A stretch of DNA of 64,000 nucleotides from Ktedonobacterales bacterium (GCA_036557285.1 DATBHW010000054.1:1-64000); one strand, 5' to 3'. Counted from the stretch's first letter, positions 15,350 through 24,734 are shown. The notes: generated by a model not told the origin, from the sequence alone. Program-made: numbers and translations.

Positions 15350-16864
15350 TCAGGACGCGCGAGGCAGAGGCAGACCCAGGTAGAAGATGCTCCCCGTCGC
15401 GTGCTCGGTGGTGGGGAATTCGGCCCAGAGGTATCCATTCTGGCGGGCGACCAGATAGCGGCTGACATAGAGGCCCAGACCCAACCCCGCTAGCTGGCTC
15501 TGGAGGCTGTGTTCCGGGCCGCGATAAAAAGCGGTAAAGAGCTTTTCGCTCTCTTCATGAGGCAAGCCAGGCCCATAGTCGCGCACCGAAATCAGCGCCA
15601 CTTCGTCTTGAGCCGCTGCTTCAGCGACTTCAGCCGACGCCGTGGAGAGCAGAGATGGGAGCGGGGCTGCCGACACTCGCTGGACAATCACTTCCACCAC
15701 CCCTTCTTCCTGCCCAAACCTGGCGGCATTATCGAGGAGATAGCCCAGTACTTGCTCCAGACGAGTACGATCCGCCAGAGCGATCAATTCTGGCTCCCTG
15801 GTGGTCAGGAAGAAGTTCATATCGGGCAGGGCGCGCTGGCGCTGCTCGACCACCTGGCGCGTCAGCGCAACCACATCTATTGGCTGCGGGGCCACCTCCA
15901 GCGTACCGCGCTCAATCCGCGAGAAATCCAGCAGTTCGCCTACCAGGTTGGACATCCGGCTCACCTGCTGGCTAATCGCTTCCAGGCCGCTCAGATTGAC
16001 AGCCCCGGTATGATCGCCGCGCCGGGCCTGGCGCAGCAGCAGTTGGGAGTAGCCCTTAATCACCGTCAGAGGGCTTTGGAGTTCATGCGAGGCCAGGCCA
16101 ATGAACTCGTCACGAGTGTGTTCTTCGCTCACCAGCATATGGCGCAGTTCGGCACGCTCCAACGCGGCAGCCACCAGATCGCTCAACACCACTCCAGCCA
16201 GGGATACGCGGCCACGCTCAACAGGGGTGGGCGGGCCGCCGTCGCCCAGGGCAACCAGCAGCGTTTCAGCCCCTTTCGGCAGCGCCAGCGGCAACCAGGC
16301 ATACCACGACGCCCCGACATCAGCCAGGAACGCCGCGACCGTTTCTGAGGCTTGCTGCTCGCCGGATGCGTCCCTGGAACCCTGGTCCACAGGGCCAAAC
16401 AGAACCCCTGGGGAGGGCGCTCCCCAAAAACGCGGCTCTCGCGGGATTCGTTCCGCCATCTCCTGGGAGAGATGCTGTCTGACCGCAACAGTGTATGCAG
16501 CAGCGCCTTCGGATCGGGTGAGGACGAGGCCGCGCCGGGCGCGGCACAGAGCGAGAAACTCTTGTAAGGCCAGCGGCAAGATGTTTGCGCGCTCGGCAGC
16601 CGCGAACTTGCGGGCCGCGACATCCAGCGCGCCCAGCAAATGCTCTGCCGAGGTTTCTGAGCCGGGCGGTCCGCCGGAGGGCGGCGGAGAGATTGGGGGT
16701 GTTTGCTGGAAATGGAGCGCCATCGCTCCCTCTGCGGCGTCCGCTGGGAAAAAAGGGGAATGAGGCGCCGATTCAGGCATCCGCTGACTTTCCGGGGGCG
16801 GCCTCCAGGTATTTGGAAGTTCTCGTGACGGCTGATCTCCAGCGTCCTGCTCAACTTGCTCCAC
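15350..16864 (-). CDS. sensor histidine kinase (HisKA-HATPase)
   Basis: A 504-residue kinase with no clear membrane segment. The N-terminal ~250 residues are probably a GAF-like sensor, though poorly conserved. The HisKA domain has the phospho-acceptor His in FIGLASHELQSPLTVIKGYS. The HATPase domain shows an N-box (EQVLGYLLDNAARFG), a G1 box (VRDYGPGLP) and GLGLYVSRYLV. In this family the kinase autophosphorylates and passes phosphate to a response regulator, but no partner regulator is adjacent. The gene stands alone between a repeat and a divergent zinc-ribbon gene. Confidence 0.88.
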   Translation of the reverse strand: MEQVEQDAGDQPSRELPNTWRPPPESQRMPESAPHSPFFPADAAEGAMALHFQQTPPISPPPSGGPPGSETSAEHLLGALDVAARKFAAAERANILPLALQEFLALCRARRGLVLTRSEGAAAYTVAVRQHLSQEMAERIPREPRFWGAPSPGVLFGPVDQGSRDASGEQQASETVAAFLADVGASWYAWLPLALPKGAETLLVALGDGGPPTPVERGRVSLAGVVLSDLVAAALERAELRHMLVSEEHTRDEFIGLASHELQSPLTVIKGYSQLLLRQARRGDHTGAVNLSGLEAISQQVSRMSNLVGELLDFSRIERGTLEVAPQPIDVVALTRQVVEQRQRALPDMNFFLTTREPELIALADRTRLEQVLGYLLDNAARFGQEEGVVEVIVQRVSAAPLPSLLSTASAEVAEAAAQDEVALISVRDYGPGLPHEESEKLFTAFYRGPEHSLQSQLAGLGLGLYVSRYLVARQNGYLWAEFPTTEHATGSIFYLGLPLPRAS

Positions 16865-17061
16865 GCAGCCCTCCCCTGAGAGAAAGGTTGAATTGCTACC
16901 CCGTATCTACCACGCCGCGCCTGCGTGGGCCGACGCGCCTAACATCAAAAATAGAGTCGCAAAATATATGCCATCTGTCCTCTACAAATAGACAGCTATG
17001 ATATACTCGACAGGGAACAAAAGCCTTATCGCTATTCCAGCACAAGCAAGAGGCGCTGAAG

Positions 17062-18519
17062 ATGAAATGCAGCAGTTGTACAACCGAGCTTTGGGGGCGA
17101 CCCGCTGTCTGCCCGGTTTGTGGCACGCCAACCGGGCTAAACAAGCGATCAAACAGGCAAACTCCTCCACCCTGGAGTACCGCAAGTCCCGGGAGTACTG
17201 CGCCAGCAGCCCCATCGCCGTCGCAATCGCAGCCATTCTTCAACGCCGCAGATCTGCTTGATCCAGACGCGCTGAACGCTGTGCCTCAAGCGACAGGCGC
17301 TGCCGACATTTTCACAACCGGGCCATTAGAAGATCGCGCGCCTGAACCTGAGACGCCCCAGGGGATGTTAAACGCCGCCGATCTCTTCGATCCAGCGGTG
17401 CTGGCCGAACTTTCCGGGCCAGTCGAAGAGGGGAGAAGCTTTCAGAGCAACGGGAGCGCGCCAGCGCAAGAGGAGTATCCATCCTTCCTGGTGGAGCCAG
17501 GGGCTGCGCGCCAGGACGACGAGGCCAATCACCCCCAGCCGCCATCTCGGCAGCCGCCATCTCGGCCAGCGAAAGGGCAGATAGCGCCGCCGCTCTTCAC
17601 CCTGACAGCACTGCCAGAGGCCCCTCCGCAGCAGCCCGCGCCCCCCGTGTCGCCCCCGCCTTCTTTCTCGCCCAGGGTTCAAGCAGCCGCTGCCAGCCCG
17701 CCATCCGCACCAGACGAGAGAGGGTGGAGACAGCAGCGCGGTTATCGTACCGCTTCCGGTCCGCTGCCTGGCGACGGGGCGCGCGGCAGGTCAGGCACAA
17801 TAACGCCGCCAGGGCCGTCGGCTGGTCCATTCGAGATGCCCCCACCGCCTGGCGCCAGAGTCAGCCCGCAGCGCAGAGGCCGCCGCCACTTCTTCAGAAC
17901 CTTTAGCGGGGTGCTGACCTTGCTGCTGGCGCTTGCCATCATTGGCAGCGCGCTCCTCTTCGGCGCTACACGCTACTTTCAGCTTGAGTCTCTGCTGCCT
18001 AAACCGGCGAAAACAACGGTAGCCCCCCTGCCCACGGTGGCGCCCAAACCAGGCTATACGATCTATGCCAATAAGGCGCTGGGCTTCAGCCTGCAATATA
18101 CGGATAGCTGGCAAAAACAATCCGACAAGGATACCAGAGACCCCGAATACCAGAGCGATCTCTTCACGGCAGGTCGTTATACCGGGCTTGAGGTTGGTTC
18201 TTCACCCCGGTACGCGAATATGAGTCCCGGCCAGATTGATGATTATATTCTGGCAAATCCCTTTCCTCTCGATGGCGAAGTCGCCAACGTCCAGGTGTTT
18301 GTGCCGGTCTCGCCAACCATCCGTATCGCTAACCAGGACTGGACCACAGAAGACGCCGACATCACGCTGACCAATGGCGTCAGCATCCGCGTGGCATGTC
18401 TCGCCATTATACACAACGGGCGCGGCTACGCCATCTTCTACTTTGCCAGTCAGGGCGTGTTTAGCACCACCTATAACCATTACTTCCAGCCAATGCTGCT
18501 CAGCTTCCGCTTCCCCTAA
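17062..18519 (+). CDS. zinc-ribbon, single-TM protein with PsbP/DUF1795-like extracytoplasmic domain
   Basis: A 485-residue protein. The N-terminus holds CSSC and CPVC (residues 3-20), a four-Cys zinc ribbon. Residues ~30-270 are Pro/Ala/Ser-rich linker. A single hydrophobic segment lies about 280-305 (VLTLLLALAIIGSALLFG). The C-terminal ~150 residues, from ANKALGFSLQYTDSWQKQ, resemble PsbP-like/DUF1795 domains found in Chloroflexota surface proteins. The topology suggests a cytoplasmic ribbon and an outside domain, and the role is unknown. Its TAA forms the left edge of a 101-bp repeat. Confidence 0.6.
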   Translation: MKCSSCTTELWGRPAVCPVCGTPTGLNKRSNRQTPPPWSTASPGSTAPAAPSPSQSQPFFNAADLLDPDALNAVPQATGAADIFTTGPLEDRAPEPETPQGMLNAADLFDPAVLAELSGPVEEGRSFQSNGSAPAQEEYPSFLVEPGAARQDDEANHPQPPSRQPPSRPAKGQIAPPLFTLTALPEAPPQQPAPPVSPPPSFSPRVQAAAASPPSAPDERGWRQQRGYRTASGPLPGDGARGRSGTITPPGPSAGPFEMPPPPGARVSPQRRGRRHFFRTFSGVLTLLLALAIIGSALLFGATRYFQLESLLPKPAKTTVAPLPTVAPKPGYTIYANKALGFSLQYTDSWQKQSDKDTRDPEYQSDLFTAGRYTGLEVGSSPRYANMSPGQIDDYILANPFPLDGEVANVQVFVPVSPTIRIANQDWTTEDADITLTNGVSIRVACLAIIHNGRGYAIFYFASQGVFSTTYNHYFQPMLLSFRFP

Positions 18520-18619
18520 GAGCGCCTCACACAACCTCCGCACGAGCAGGGGCGGGGGTGTAGCGCCGTCCTTCCAGGCGGCAGGGGTGGGGCCAACCGT
18601 CGGTGGTGTGAGGCATTCT
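18519..18619. repeat. family C 101-bp palindromic repeat, copy 1
   Basis: It matches 59281-59381 at 98 of 101 positions by direct reading. The ends are inverted (GCCTCACACAAC against GTTGTGTGAGG-type), with a GTAGCGCCGTCC core. It exactly fills the space between two convergent stop codons, so it may also serve as terminator. Confidence 0.85.
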
Positions 18620-19295
18620 AACGGCTGGCGAGAAGCTGGCTGAACCTCTCCCAGTCTTGTTGAAATTGGGCGACAGCGGCATCGGTCAGCGGGTCGTCCA
18701 GCAGGGCGTCAAGCACCTCCGGCGTGACAGTCAGATCATGCGCGCCAGCCAGTAAAGACTCGGCGGCATCGGTGGGATTCTTGATGCTCGCCGCCAGCAC
18801 GCGCGTGTGGGGCGCCTGAGCATTGAGCAGCTTTGCCATTGCCTCGATGCGCTCGCAGGCGTCCTGGCCGGAGCGGCGCAAGCGTCCAAAATAGGGGATC
18901 ACGTACTGCGCGCCCGCCATCGCGCCGCAATACGCCTGGGTCACGGTGAAAACGCAGGTAAAGGAGAAGCGCGCCCCGGCGCTTCGTAAAGCGCGCGCCA
19001 CCTGCATCCCAACGGAAGTCAGCGGCAGCTTCGCCACCACGCGCTCCGGCGCGACCTCAATATACTCCTCTGCCATGCGCTGCATGGCACTCACCGTCTC
19101 GCCAACTGGCTGCATAAAAATAGCGCCTGGGCAGACCTTCAGCAGCGCCTGGAGTACCTGCCTGGCGCTCATCTGCTGCCCACGCTGCGAGGCAGCCAGC
19201 AGAATGCTGGGGTTGGTCGTCGCTCCGGCAAGCGTCAGTTTACTACAAACCCGTTCTACATCGGGCAGAAACGCGCTGTCCACATACAGCCCCAT
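18618..19295 (-). CDS. transaldolase / fructose-6-phosphate aldolase-like protein
   Basis: A 225-residue TIM-barrel protein of the short transaldolase class (TalB-like, FSA-like). The N-terminus MGLYVDSAFLPDVERV and TNPSILLA match the family, the Schiff-base Lys lies in RVVAKLPLTSVG, and SFTCVFTVTQAY, YVIPYFGRL and LAASIKNPTDA follow. Members either transfer dihydroxyacetone in the pentose phosphate pathway or cleave fructose-6-phosphate, and sequence alone does not distinguish them. The stop lies within the end of repeat C. It faces the zinc-ribbon gene convergently. Confidence 0.85.
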   Translation of the reverse strand: MGLYVDSAFLPDVERVCSKLTLAGATTNPSILLAASQRGQQMSARQVLQALLKVCPGAIFMQPVGETVSAMQRMAEEYIEVAPERVVAKLPLTSVGMQVARALRSAGARFSFTCVFTVTQAYCGAMAGAQYVIPYFGRLRRSGQDACERIEAMAKLLNAQAPHTRVLAASIKNPTDAAESLLAGAHDLTVTPEVLDALLDDPLTDAAVAQFQQDWERFSQLLASR

Positions 19296-19398
19296 ACCAG
19301 TACCCTCCTCTCAGGGAAATATCCTCGCTGTGAACGTCTTCATTCAGTCGAAATAGGTGTGCTCAGCATACCATGCTCAGAAAAGAAAGGGCGAGCTT

Positions 19399-20013
19399 TT
19401 AACCGCCAGTCACCTTTCCTCCCCCAAGCCCGTGTATCAGGAGATGCGCGATAGTTGGCGTCAGTCCGGCCAGATGGTACTCGTTATAGCCAAGCACTCG
19501 CGCGGCAAGAACGAAGGACTCAGTTGCCGAGAAAAGCCACAAAGCACAGGCTTCCAGGCGAGCTTGATCCAAATGGCGATAGGGTGGCTGCTGCGCCAGC
19601 ACCTTCCCCAACAAGGCAACATACTCTTGCAGCAGTTTCACCGCCTCCGCTTGAAACGCCCGGTTGACTCCATAGAGGGCGCTCATGTAGACGTGAAAGC
19701 CATGAGAGTCCTCCATTGCCAGGCGAACAAAGGCAGAAACCAGCGCCTCTAGCTGCTGCTGAAAGCTGCCGCCTCCCAGCGCCGCGCGAACAACAGTTAG
19801 CTGGCGCTGGGCAATAGTGCGCAGCACTGCGAGAAAAAGTTCTTGCTTGCTGTTGAAGTAGAGATAGATGGTCCCTTTCCCCAGGCCGGCTCGTTCGGCA
19901 ATGGTGTTGATATTCGCCTGCTCAAAGCCAACCTGAGCAAACTCGCTCGCCGCCACGTACAATAAGCGGTCATGAGTCGCCTGGCGTGTTTGCGGGTCTG
20001 TACTGCGTGGCAC
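19399..20013 (-). CDS. TetR-family transcriptional regulator
   Basis: A 204-residue protein with a TetR N-terminal HTH: RLLYVAASEFAQVGFEQANIN then IAERAGLGKGTIYLYFNSKQEL, the classic recognition-helix signature. The C-terminal ligand domain is helical and unassigned. It is divergent from rpoN across a 278-base region that contains the 11-base palindrome ACCACAGTGGT (20115-20125), a possible operator. Target genes and ligand are unknown. Confidence 0.88.
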   Translation of the reverse strand: MPRSTDPQTRQATHDRLLYVAASEFAQVGFEQANINTIAERAGLGKGTIYLYFNSKQELFLAVLRTIAQRQLTVVRAALGGGSFQQQLEALVSAFVRLAMEDSHGFHVYMSALYGVNRAFQAEAVKLLQEYVALLGKVLAQQPPYRHLDQARLEACALWLFSATESFVLAARVLGYNEYHLAGLTPTIAHLLIHGLGGGKVTGG

Positions 20014-20150
20014 TGTCTTCCTCCTGGTCTACCCTTCCGCCGCTCTGCTGCTCTACCGGAGCGCAGGGCTGGTGAAGGAGGTGGACGATAATGCAGGGCC
20101 TCTGCCACGAGTGTACCACAGTGGTGACGCCTCGCGCAGTGTCCTGCCCC

Positions 20151-20179
20151 TTGAAAAAACGGCTATAACAAGGTATACT
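20151..20179 (+). promoter_or_regulatory. sigma-70-type promoter of rpoN
   Basis: TTGAAA (20151-20156) and TATACT (20174-20179) have exactly 17 bases between them, about 110 bases before the rpoN start. Confidence 0.65.
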
Positions 20180-20291
20180 AATTATATTATGACTGACCGC
20201 CCACCCACAAATAAGCGCGAGGATGGGCCAAACAGTCGCAGCATGTCCCAGGCCAGTCGGAACGATTACTCTCCCCAAAGGAGGCGTCCTG

Positions 20292-21773
20292 ATGCCGCTT
20301 CATATGGAACAACTGGCTGTCTCCGCGCAGGAGCAACAGCCATCACAATGGTTGGTTATGGCGACCCAGATACTCGCCGCCTCCTCCCTTGATCTTGCGT
20401 CGCTTATTCACCAGGAGGCGGCGGAAAACCCGGCGCTTGAACTAGAGGAGCGCCCTCTCTGTCTGACCTGTGGGCGGGCGCTCACAGGGAGTTATTGCTC
20501 GGAGTGCTGGTCTCGTGGACAGGCTCCAACAGCGCAGGTGGGTGGCGTGACCCCGCGTGATGAGATGACCCCCTGGGCCGGCCCTAACTCCGCTGCGGGA
20601 AACACAGATGATGCTTTTGACGCGCCTATGTACGTGCAGACCCCGGTTTCACTGGCCGATGTGCTGACCCTTACCCTTCAGGCTGAATTGCCCGCTGAGG
20701 ATACCCCCATTATTGAGTATCTGGTGGGCAATCTGGATGAACACGGCTACCTGCGCAGCACTGTCGCGGAGGCCGCGCACCTGCTAGATGTTTCGCTGGA
20801 ACGGGTCGAGCAGGTGCTGGCACGCCTGCAAGCCCTTGACCCGCCAGGGATCGGCGCTCGGAACGTTCGTGAATGTCTCCTTTTGCAGCTACGGGCGCTC
20901 GAAGCCGAGGGTCAGCCGCAGCCCGTCGCTTTCGCTATCGTCGAACGTTTCCTCAGCGAGCTTGGTCGGGGCGAGTACACGCAGATCGCGCAGCAGCTTG
21001 GGTTGACCCGCAAGCAGGTAGAGCAGGCTCGCGCCTTTATCCAGCGTCAGCTCACGCCCTTCCCAGCGCAAAGCTATCTGGAAGGTCAGGCAGGTCAAGC
21101 GCCTGAAGAGATCGGGGCAGTCATCCCCGATGTCATTATTCGCCGCTGCGCTGAGGGAGAGACGCCGGGCTATGAGGTAGAGGTCGTGGAGGAGCAGCGG
21201 TTTTCTGTCAGGGTGGACCCGGCCTATGTCCAGGCGTACCGGGAACTGCGGGGGCAGCGCACCGGATCAGCGGAGGAACAAGCGCAGCTTCGCCAGGCCG
21301 TGGCGCGCGCCCGGTTCTTCCTGTCGAGTCTGAGGCAACGCTGGCAGACGCTTGCCAAGATCACGTGGGGCCTCATCGAGCATCAGGCAGCTTTTCTTGA
21401 GCAGGGCGTCGGCGCTTTGCTCCCCCTCACCCGCGCCGACCTGGCGACAACGCTGGGGGTTCACCCCTCAACGGTCAGCCGGGCCACAGCCGATAAATAC
21501 GTCTTGCTGCCCAACGCCGAGGTCATTCCCTTTGCCACGTTCTTTACAGCGAGCTTGCCCATCAAGGCGGCGCTTCAGGAGATGCTTGAGCAATCCTCCC
21601 GTCCGCTGAGTGATCGGCGTCTATCCGAACTGCTCGCCGCGCAGGGCATCCAGGTGGCGCGGCGCACCGTTGCGAAGTATCGAGCCGAGCTTCGGCAGCC
21701 GCCCGCTTTCCGCCGCGCTGCCCAGATGAATGCAGGCGCTTCATCGCAGCCAGTATCAAGGAGACGCGCATAA
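20292..21773 (+). CDS. rpoN: RNA polymerase sigma-54 factor with zinc-ribbon insert
   Basis: Sigma-54 binds core RNA polymerase and recognises GG/GC (-24/-12) promoters that need an AAA+ activator. The 493-residue protein has the Gln-rich region I (QWLVMATQILAASSLDLASL, EENPALE-like AAENPALELEE), the core-binding domain, an HTH (ATTLGVHPSTVSRATADKY) and the RpoN box ARRTVAKYRAEL. Between region I and the core lies an insert with C-x2-C-x8-C-x2-C (CLTCGRALTGSYCSECW), a likely zinc ribbon absent from classical sigma-54. The start at 20292 follows AAAGGAGG. No enhancer-binding activator is in the window. Confidence 0.93.
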   Translation: MPLHMEQLAVSAQEQQPSQWLVMATQILAASSLDLASLIHQEAAENPALELEERPLCLTCGRALTGSYCSECWSRGQAPTAQVGGVTPRDEMTPWAGPNSAAGNTDDAFDAPMYVQTPVSLADVLTLTLQAELPAEDTPIIEYLVGNLDEHGYLRSTVAEAAHLLDVSLERVEQVLARLQALDPPGIGARNVRECLLLQLRALEAEGQPQPVAFAIVERFLSELGRGEYTQIAQQLGLTRKQVEQARAFIQRQLTPFPAQSYLEGQAGQAPEEIGAVIPDVIIRRCAEGETPGYEVEVVEEQRFSVRVDPAYVQAYRELRGQRTGSAEEQAQLRQAVARARFFLSSLRQRWQTLAKITWGLIEHQAAFLEQGVGALLPLTRADLATTLGVHPSTVSRATADKYVLLPNAEVIPFATFFTASLPIKAALQEMLEQSSRPLSDRRLSELLAAQGIQVARRTVAKYRAELRQPPAFRRAAQMNAGASSQPVSRRRA

Positions 21774-21829
21774 CATCGCGCGCGGTGTAGCACCGCGCGC
21801 TTCCCATCTTTATTGTCGAGGAGGCCACC

Positions 21830-23137
21830 ATGTCTGGTATTCGACCTCAGCAACCTGGCGCCACTCTTCTGGGCAGTGCCCAGGCATCTCCCGCAAAAAG
21901 AGCCGCTGCCCCCAATTCATTCCGCAAGGCCCTGGGGTTCCCTGGCCTGTTGTGGATCATCACTGGCCTGCTTATCTGCGGCGCGTTCTTCCTGCCCTGG
22001 TTCACCTCCGGCCTGTTGTGCCATGATCCCGTCTGTAACGCTCTGGTGGCGAAAGATAAGCACTTCATCAGCCACTATGCCGCCTCACCAACGGGCTTTT
22101 CCATTGCCAGCGGCACATTCGTGTTGACGACTACCGCGCCTTCCGGGGTGATCCACGAAGGGTTCTCTTTTCTGCTGCTCTGGGTGATTTTCCTGGGAGG
22201 GCTGCTGTTGATTGGGCTGCCGCTGCTTCTGGCGCTGAGTAAAATGGACGCCGCCCGAACACGCGTCTTTCTGCTGGTACTTGGCCTGCTTCTGCTGGCT
22301 GTTGAGGTGGGCTACGCCATGAGCGCCGCCCAGGCGCTGCCACAAACGAAGGCTGGCCTGGCGGCGCTGCTGAATGGCCTGGCGCTCAGTTCCAAACGCC
22401 AGGCGGTGTTTGCCTTTACCACCAGCCCGGCAGCAGGTTTCTGGCTGGCGCTGGCGGCAACATTGGTCGCCATCGGGGCCAGCGGCTACGCCCTTTTTGC
22501 CTCGGCATTTGGTCGCCGCTTCGACGTATTCCTCTTCTGGAGGAATCTGGGGCTGGCGGGGCAGGTGATGCTGCTAGCCGGGCTGGCGCTGGTCGTCGTC
22601 TTCTTCCTGCCCTGGTTCTCCACGCCCGACCCTGCTGCTGGCCCTGGCGGTGGTTATCTGGTGTCGGCCAAGAAACAGGTGAGTGTGATCTCGCAGACCG
22701 TCTCCGGGTGGAACACGGCTGCCAACGGCCTCCAGACGCCCTATTTTGGAGGCGGCTCTTGTACCTCCTGCCTGACACCTCATGTCAGCATCTTCCTCTC
22801 GCTGTGGCTGGTCCTGCTGGCGGCGCTGTGTCTGGTTGGGATTGCCTGGATGCTGGGCCGAGGACTCCTCTGGCGGCGCATGGCGGCCATCCTGGCCTGT
22901 GTCATCTGTCTGGTGGCGCTGGCGTTGGAGGCGTTTTTCCTGCTGGAAGTGCAATCGCTGCAAACCTATGATGAGCAAATCTTTCGGGCGGCGGGCCAGC
23001 AGCTAACGGTTACAGCGTACAGTGTGGTCTGGGGCTTCTGGGCGGCACTGGCGATCACCGGGCTAGCCCTGCTGGTGAGCGGCTTCCTTCTGCTGCAACG
23101 GCATAAGTCTGTTACCGGCAAACTGGTGGGACCATAA
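21830..23137 (+). CDS. multi-spanning membrane protein, unknown function
   Basis: A 435-residue protein with about eight hydrophobic segments arranged as two similar halves: each begins with a TM, then an FFLPWF(T/S) stretch leading to an extracytoplasmic loop (residues ~47-55 and ~258-265), then further TMs. This internal repetition suggests duplication. The first ~40 residues are a charged cytoplasmic tail. The start has GAGGAGG upstream, 57 bases after rpoN, so co-transcription is likely. No family was recognised. Confidence 0.6.
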   Translation: MSGIRPQQPGATLLGSAQASPAKRAAAPNSFRKALGFPGLLWIITGLLICGAFFLPWFTSGLLCHDPVCNALVAKDKHFISHYAASPTGFSIASGTFVLTTTAPSGVIHEGFSFLLLWVIFLGGLLLIGLPLLLALSKMDAARTRVFLLVLGLLLLAVEVGYAMSAAQALPQTKAGLAALLNGLALSSKRQAVFAFTTSPAAGFWLALAATLVAIGASGYALFASAFGRRFDVFLFWRNLGLAGQVMLLAGLALVVVFFLPWFSTPDPAAGPGGGYLVSAKKQVSVISQTVSGWNTAANGLQTPYFGGGSCTSCLTPHVSIFLSLWLVLLAALCLVGIAWMLGRGLLWRRMAAILACVICLVALALEAFFLLEVQSLQTYDEQIFRAAGQQLTVTAYSVVWGFWAALAITGLALLVSGFLLLQRHKSVTGKLVGP

Positions 23138-23154
23138 TGCGCTCTCTCTGCTGA

Positions 23155-23203
23155 TAGCCCGGCAGGTCCGGCAACGGAGGATGTTGCCGGACCTGCCGGG
23201 CTA
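23155..23203 (+). terminator. strong terminator hairpin, 21-bp perfect stem
   Basis: TAGCCCGGCAGGTCCGGCAAC (23155-23175) pairs perfectly with 23183-23203 around a 7-base loop, followed by TTATTTCT. It ends the rpoN-membrane protein unit. Confidence 0.85.
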
Positions 23204-23223
23204 TTATTTCTCCTGGCGCTGGC

Positions 23224-23442
23224 TTAAGCGTCGCTCTTCGTTTTGGGCGACACGAGCGCGCCAACGATCCAGCCTACAATGCCCACCCCCACCATCGTCC
23301 CCAGCGTCACCCAGATCGCCACAGAGAGCGATGCTGAGCTGCTTACCAGCGCGCCCACGATCAATCCGGCCATCAGGCCAACGGAGACACCCAGCGCGCA
23401 GCCAAGATGCGTGAGATTACGACCCTTGAAATACTGAACCAT
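23224..23442 (-). CDS. small two-TM Gly-rich membrane protein
   Basis: A 72-residue protein starting MVQYFKGRNLTHLG, with two hydrophobic segments full of Gly/Ala/Ser (GVSVGLMAGLIVGALV and TLGTMVGVGIVGWIVGALV) and a charged SPKTKSDA end. The Gly spacing suggests tight helix packing. The start at 23442 was preferred over 23502 because the extra residues are hydrophilic and unlike the rest. It is convergent with the upstream unit after the terminator. Function is unknown. Confidence 0.5.
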   Translation of the reverse strand: MVQYFKGRNLTHLGCALGVSVGLMAGLIVGALVSSSASLSVAIWVTLGTMVGVGIVGWIVGALVSPKTKSDA

Positions 23443-23558
23443 CAGGTTCTCAATCCTTGTCCGGCCATGAAGATCGGCTACCAAACGAAGCCCTGTGAAC
23501 AAGCCTCGCCAACACTATACCGCTCAGGGTACTCAGCGTCAAGACAGATGCGCTATCA

Positions 23559-23874
23559 GGTTCTAGCAAAAATGAGGTGGTGGCAAGCGAGGCATGGTAC
23601 TTGTAGCGCCGCCTTCCAGGCGGCCAACGCTGCGCCCTGGCGAGCGTTCGCCCTCCAGGCCACCGCCACTTGTAGCGCCGCCTTCCAGGCGGCCACCGCT
23701 GCGCCAGGGCCAGCGTTCGCCCTCCAGGCCACGGCGCCAACAGGCCAGCGTTGCGCCGCCAAGAGGGACGCGCGAGCGACCAACGGGAGCGAGAATGCCG
23801 AGGCATAGCCGAGGCAAGCGGCCCTTCCCGAAGGGGGCGGCGCTACAAGTGGCAACCCCGATAGGTGGTGGAAC
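23559..23874. repeat. dispersed repeat, family A copy 1 (composite with family B core)
   Basis: It begins GGTTCTAGCAAAAATGAGG and ends CCGATAGGTGGTGGAAC, the family A borders. The interior holds three GTAGCGCCGCCTTCCAGGCG-type arms plus a family B block with GCGAGCGACCAACGGGAGCG. It is the longest A copy and looks like one element inside another. Confidence 0.75.
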
Positions 23875-23943
23875 TGCGCTATCAGCCGCATGATACAATA
23901 GAGGGGGAGAGCGCCCGATGTTTGGGGAGGAACGCAGCGAGAC

Positions 23944-24669
23944 ATGTACCAGTTTTTGATTCGCCTGAGCAGGCTGCTTGTTTTTATCACCATGAATCGG
24001 CGCGTCAGCGGCCAGGACAACACTCCCCGCGAGGGCGGGCTGTTGATCGTCTCGAATCATCTGGGGCTGCTTGACCCGCTCGCCATCAGCACAGAACTCC
24101 CCCGACGCCTCTATATCCTCGCCAAAGCCGAGATGTTTTCCTGGCCGGTGGTTGGCTGGCTGGCGCGCAAAGCCGACGGTATTCCGGTGCGGCGGGGACA
24201 ATCAGACCGCGAGGCTATCAGGCGCGTGCTGGAGCATCTTGAGGCAGGGCACGCCGTCCTGCTTTTCCCCGAAGGCACCTACCCCAAAGCCGATGAGCCA
24301 CGCGGCATGCTCAAGGCACAGGCAGGCGCGGCATTGCTGGCGCAGCGCAGCGGGGCAACCATCCTGCCCATCGGCATCAGCGGCCTGGAGATGGTCTGGG
24401 CTGTTCGCAGCATGCCCTGGGGTTGGTTTCGGCGCTGGCCGGTTGAGGTGCGCGTGGGCGAACCCTATCGCCCCAGCGTACCCGCAGGCGTCAGCCAGAA
24501 GCAGGCTCTGGCGCTGATCTCCCAGGAGATGATGCAGCGCATTGCCGCTTTACTGCCAGAAACATATCAAGGGTACTATCGGGAAACGGCCCCAGCCACA
24601 GAGGAGCCGCTTGCCCTGGCAGAAACTGCCACGAGCGCCATTGCCGAAGCAGAGCGTTTGGAAAGCTGA
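23944..24669 (+). CDS. 1-acyl-sn-glycerol-3-phosphate acyltransferase (PlsC-like)
   Basis: PlsC-type enzymes acylate lysophosphatidate to phosphatidate at the membrane. The 241-residue protein contains the catalytic H-x4-D box in SNHLGLLDPL, the substrate-binding FPEGTYPK block, IPVRRG and LPIGISGLE, in family order. The N-terminal segment LLVFITMNRRV is hydrophobic and may anchor it. A GGGGAGG ribosome-binding site precedes ATG 23944. It stands alone between two repeats. Acyl specificity cannot be read from sequence. Confidence 0.9.
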   Translation: MYQFLIRLSRLLVFITMNRRVSGQDNTPREGGLLIVSNHLGLLDPLAISTELPRRLYILAKAEMFSWPVVGWLARKADGIPVRRGQSDREAIRRVLEHLEAGHAVLLFPEGTYPKADEPRGMLKAQAGAALLAQRSGATILPIGISGLEMVWAVRSMPWGWFRRWPVEVRVGEPYRPSVPAGVSQKQALALISQEMMQRIAALLPETYQGYYRETAPATEEPLALAETATSAIAEAERLES

Positions 24670-24670
24670 T

Positions 24671-24722
24671 TGAAGAGGAGCGTTTTACTTGCAGCGCCGC
24701 CTGGAAAGCGGCGCTGTAAGTA
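24671..24722. repeat. short family B remnant
   Basis: GAGGAGCGTTTTACTTGCAG followed by a GCAGCGCCGC...GCGGCGCTGT hairpin. It retains one border and the core only, directly after the plsC-like stop. Confidence 0.6.
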
Positions 24723-24734
24723 TACGCTGTTCCC

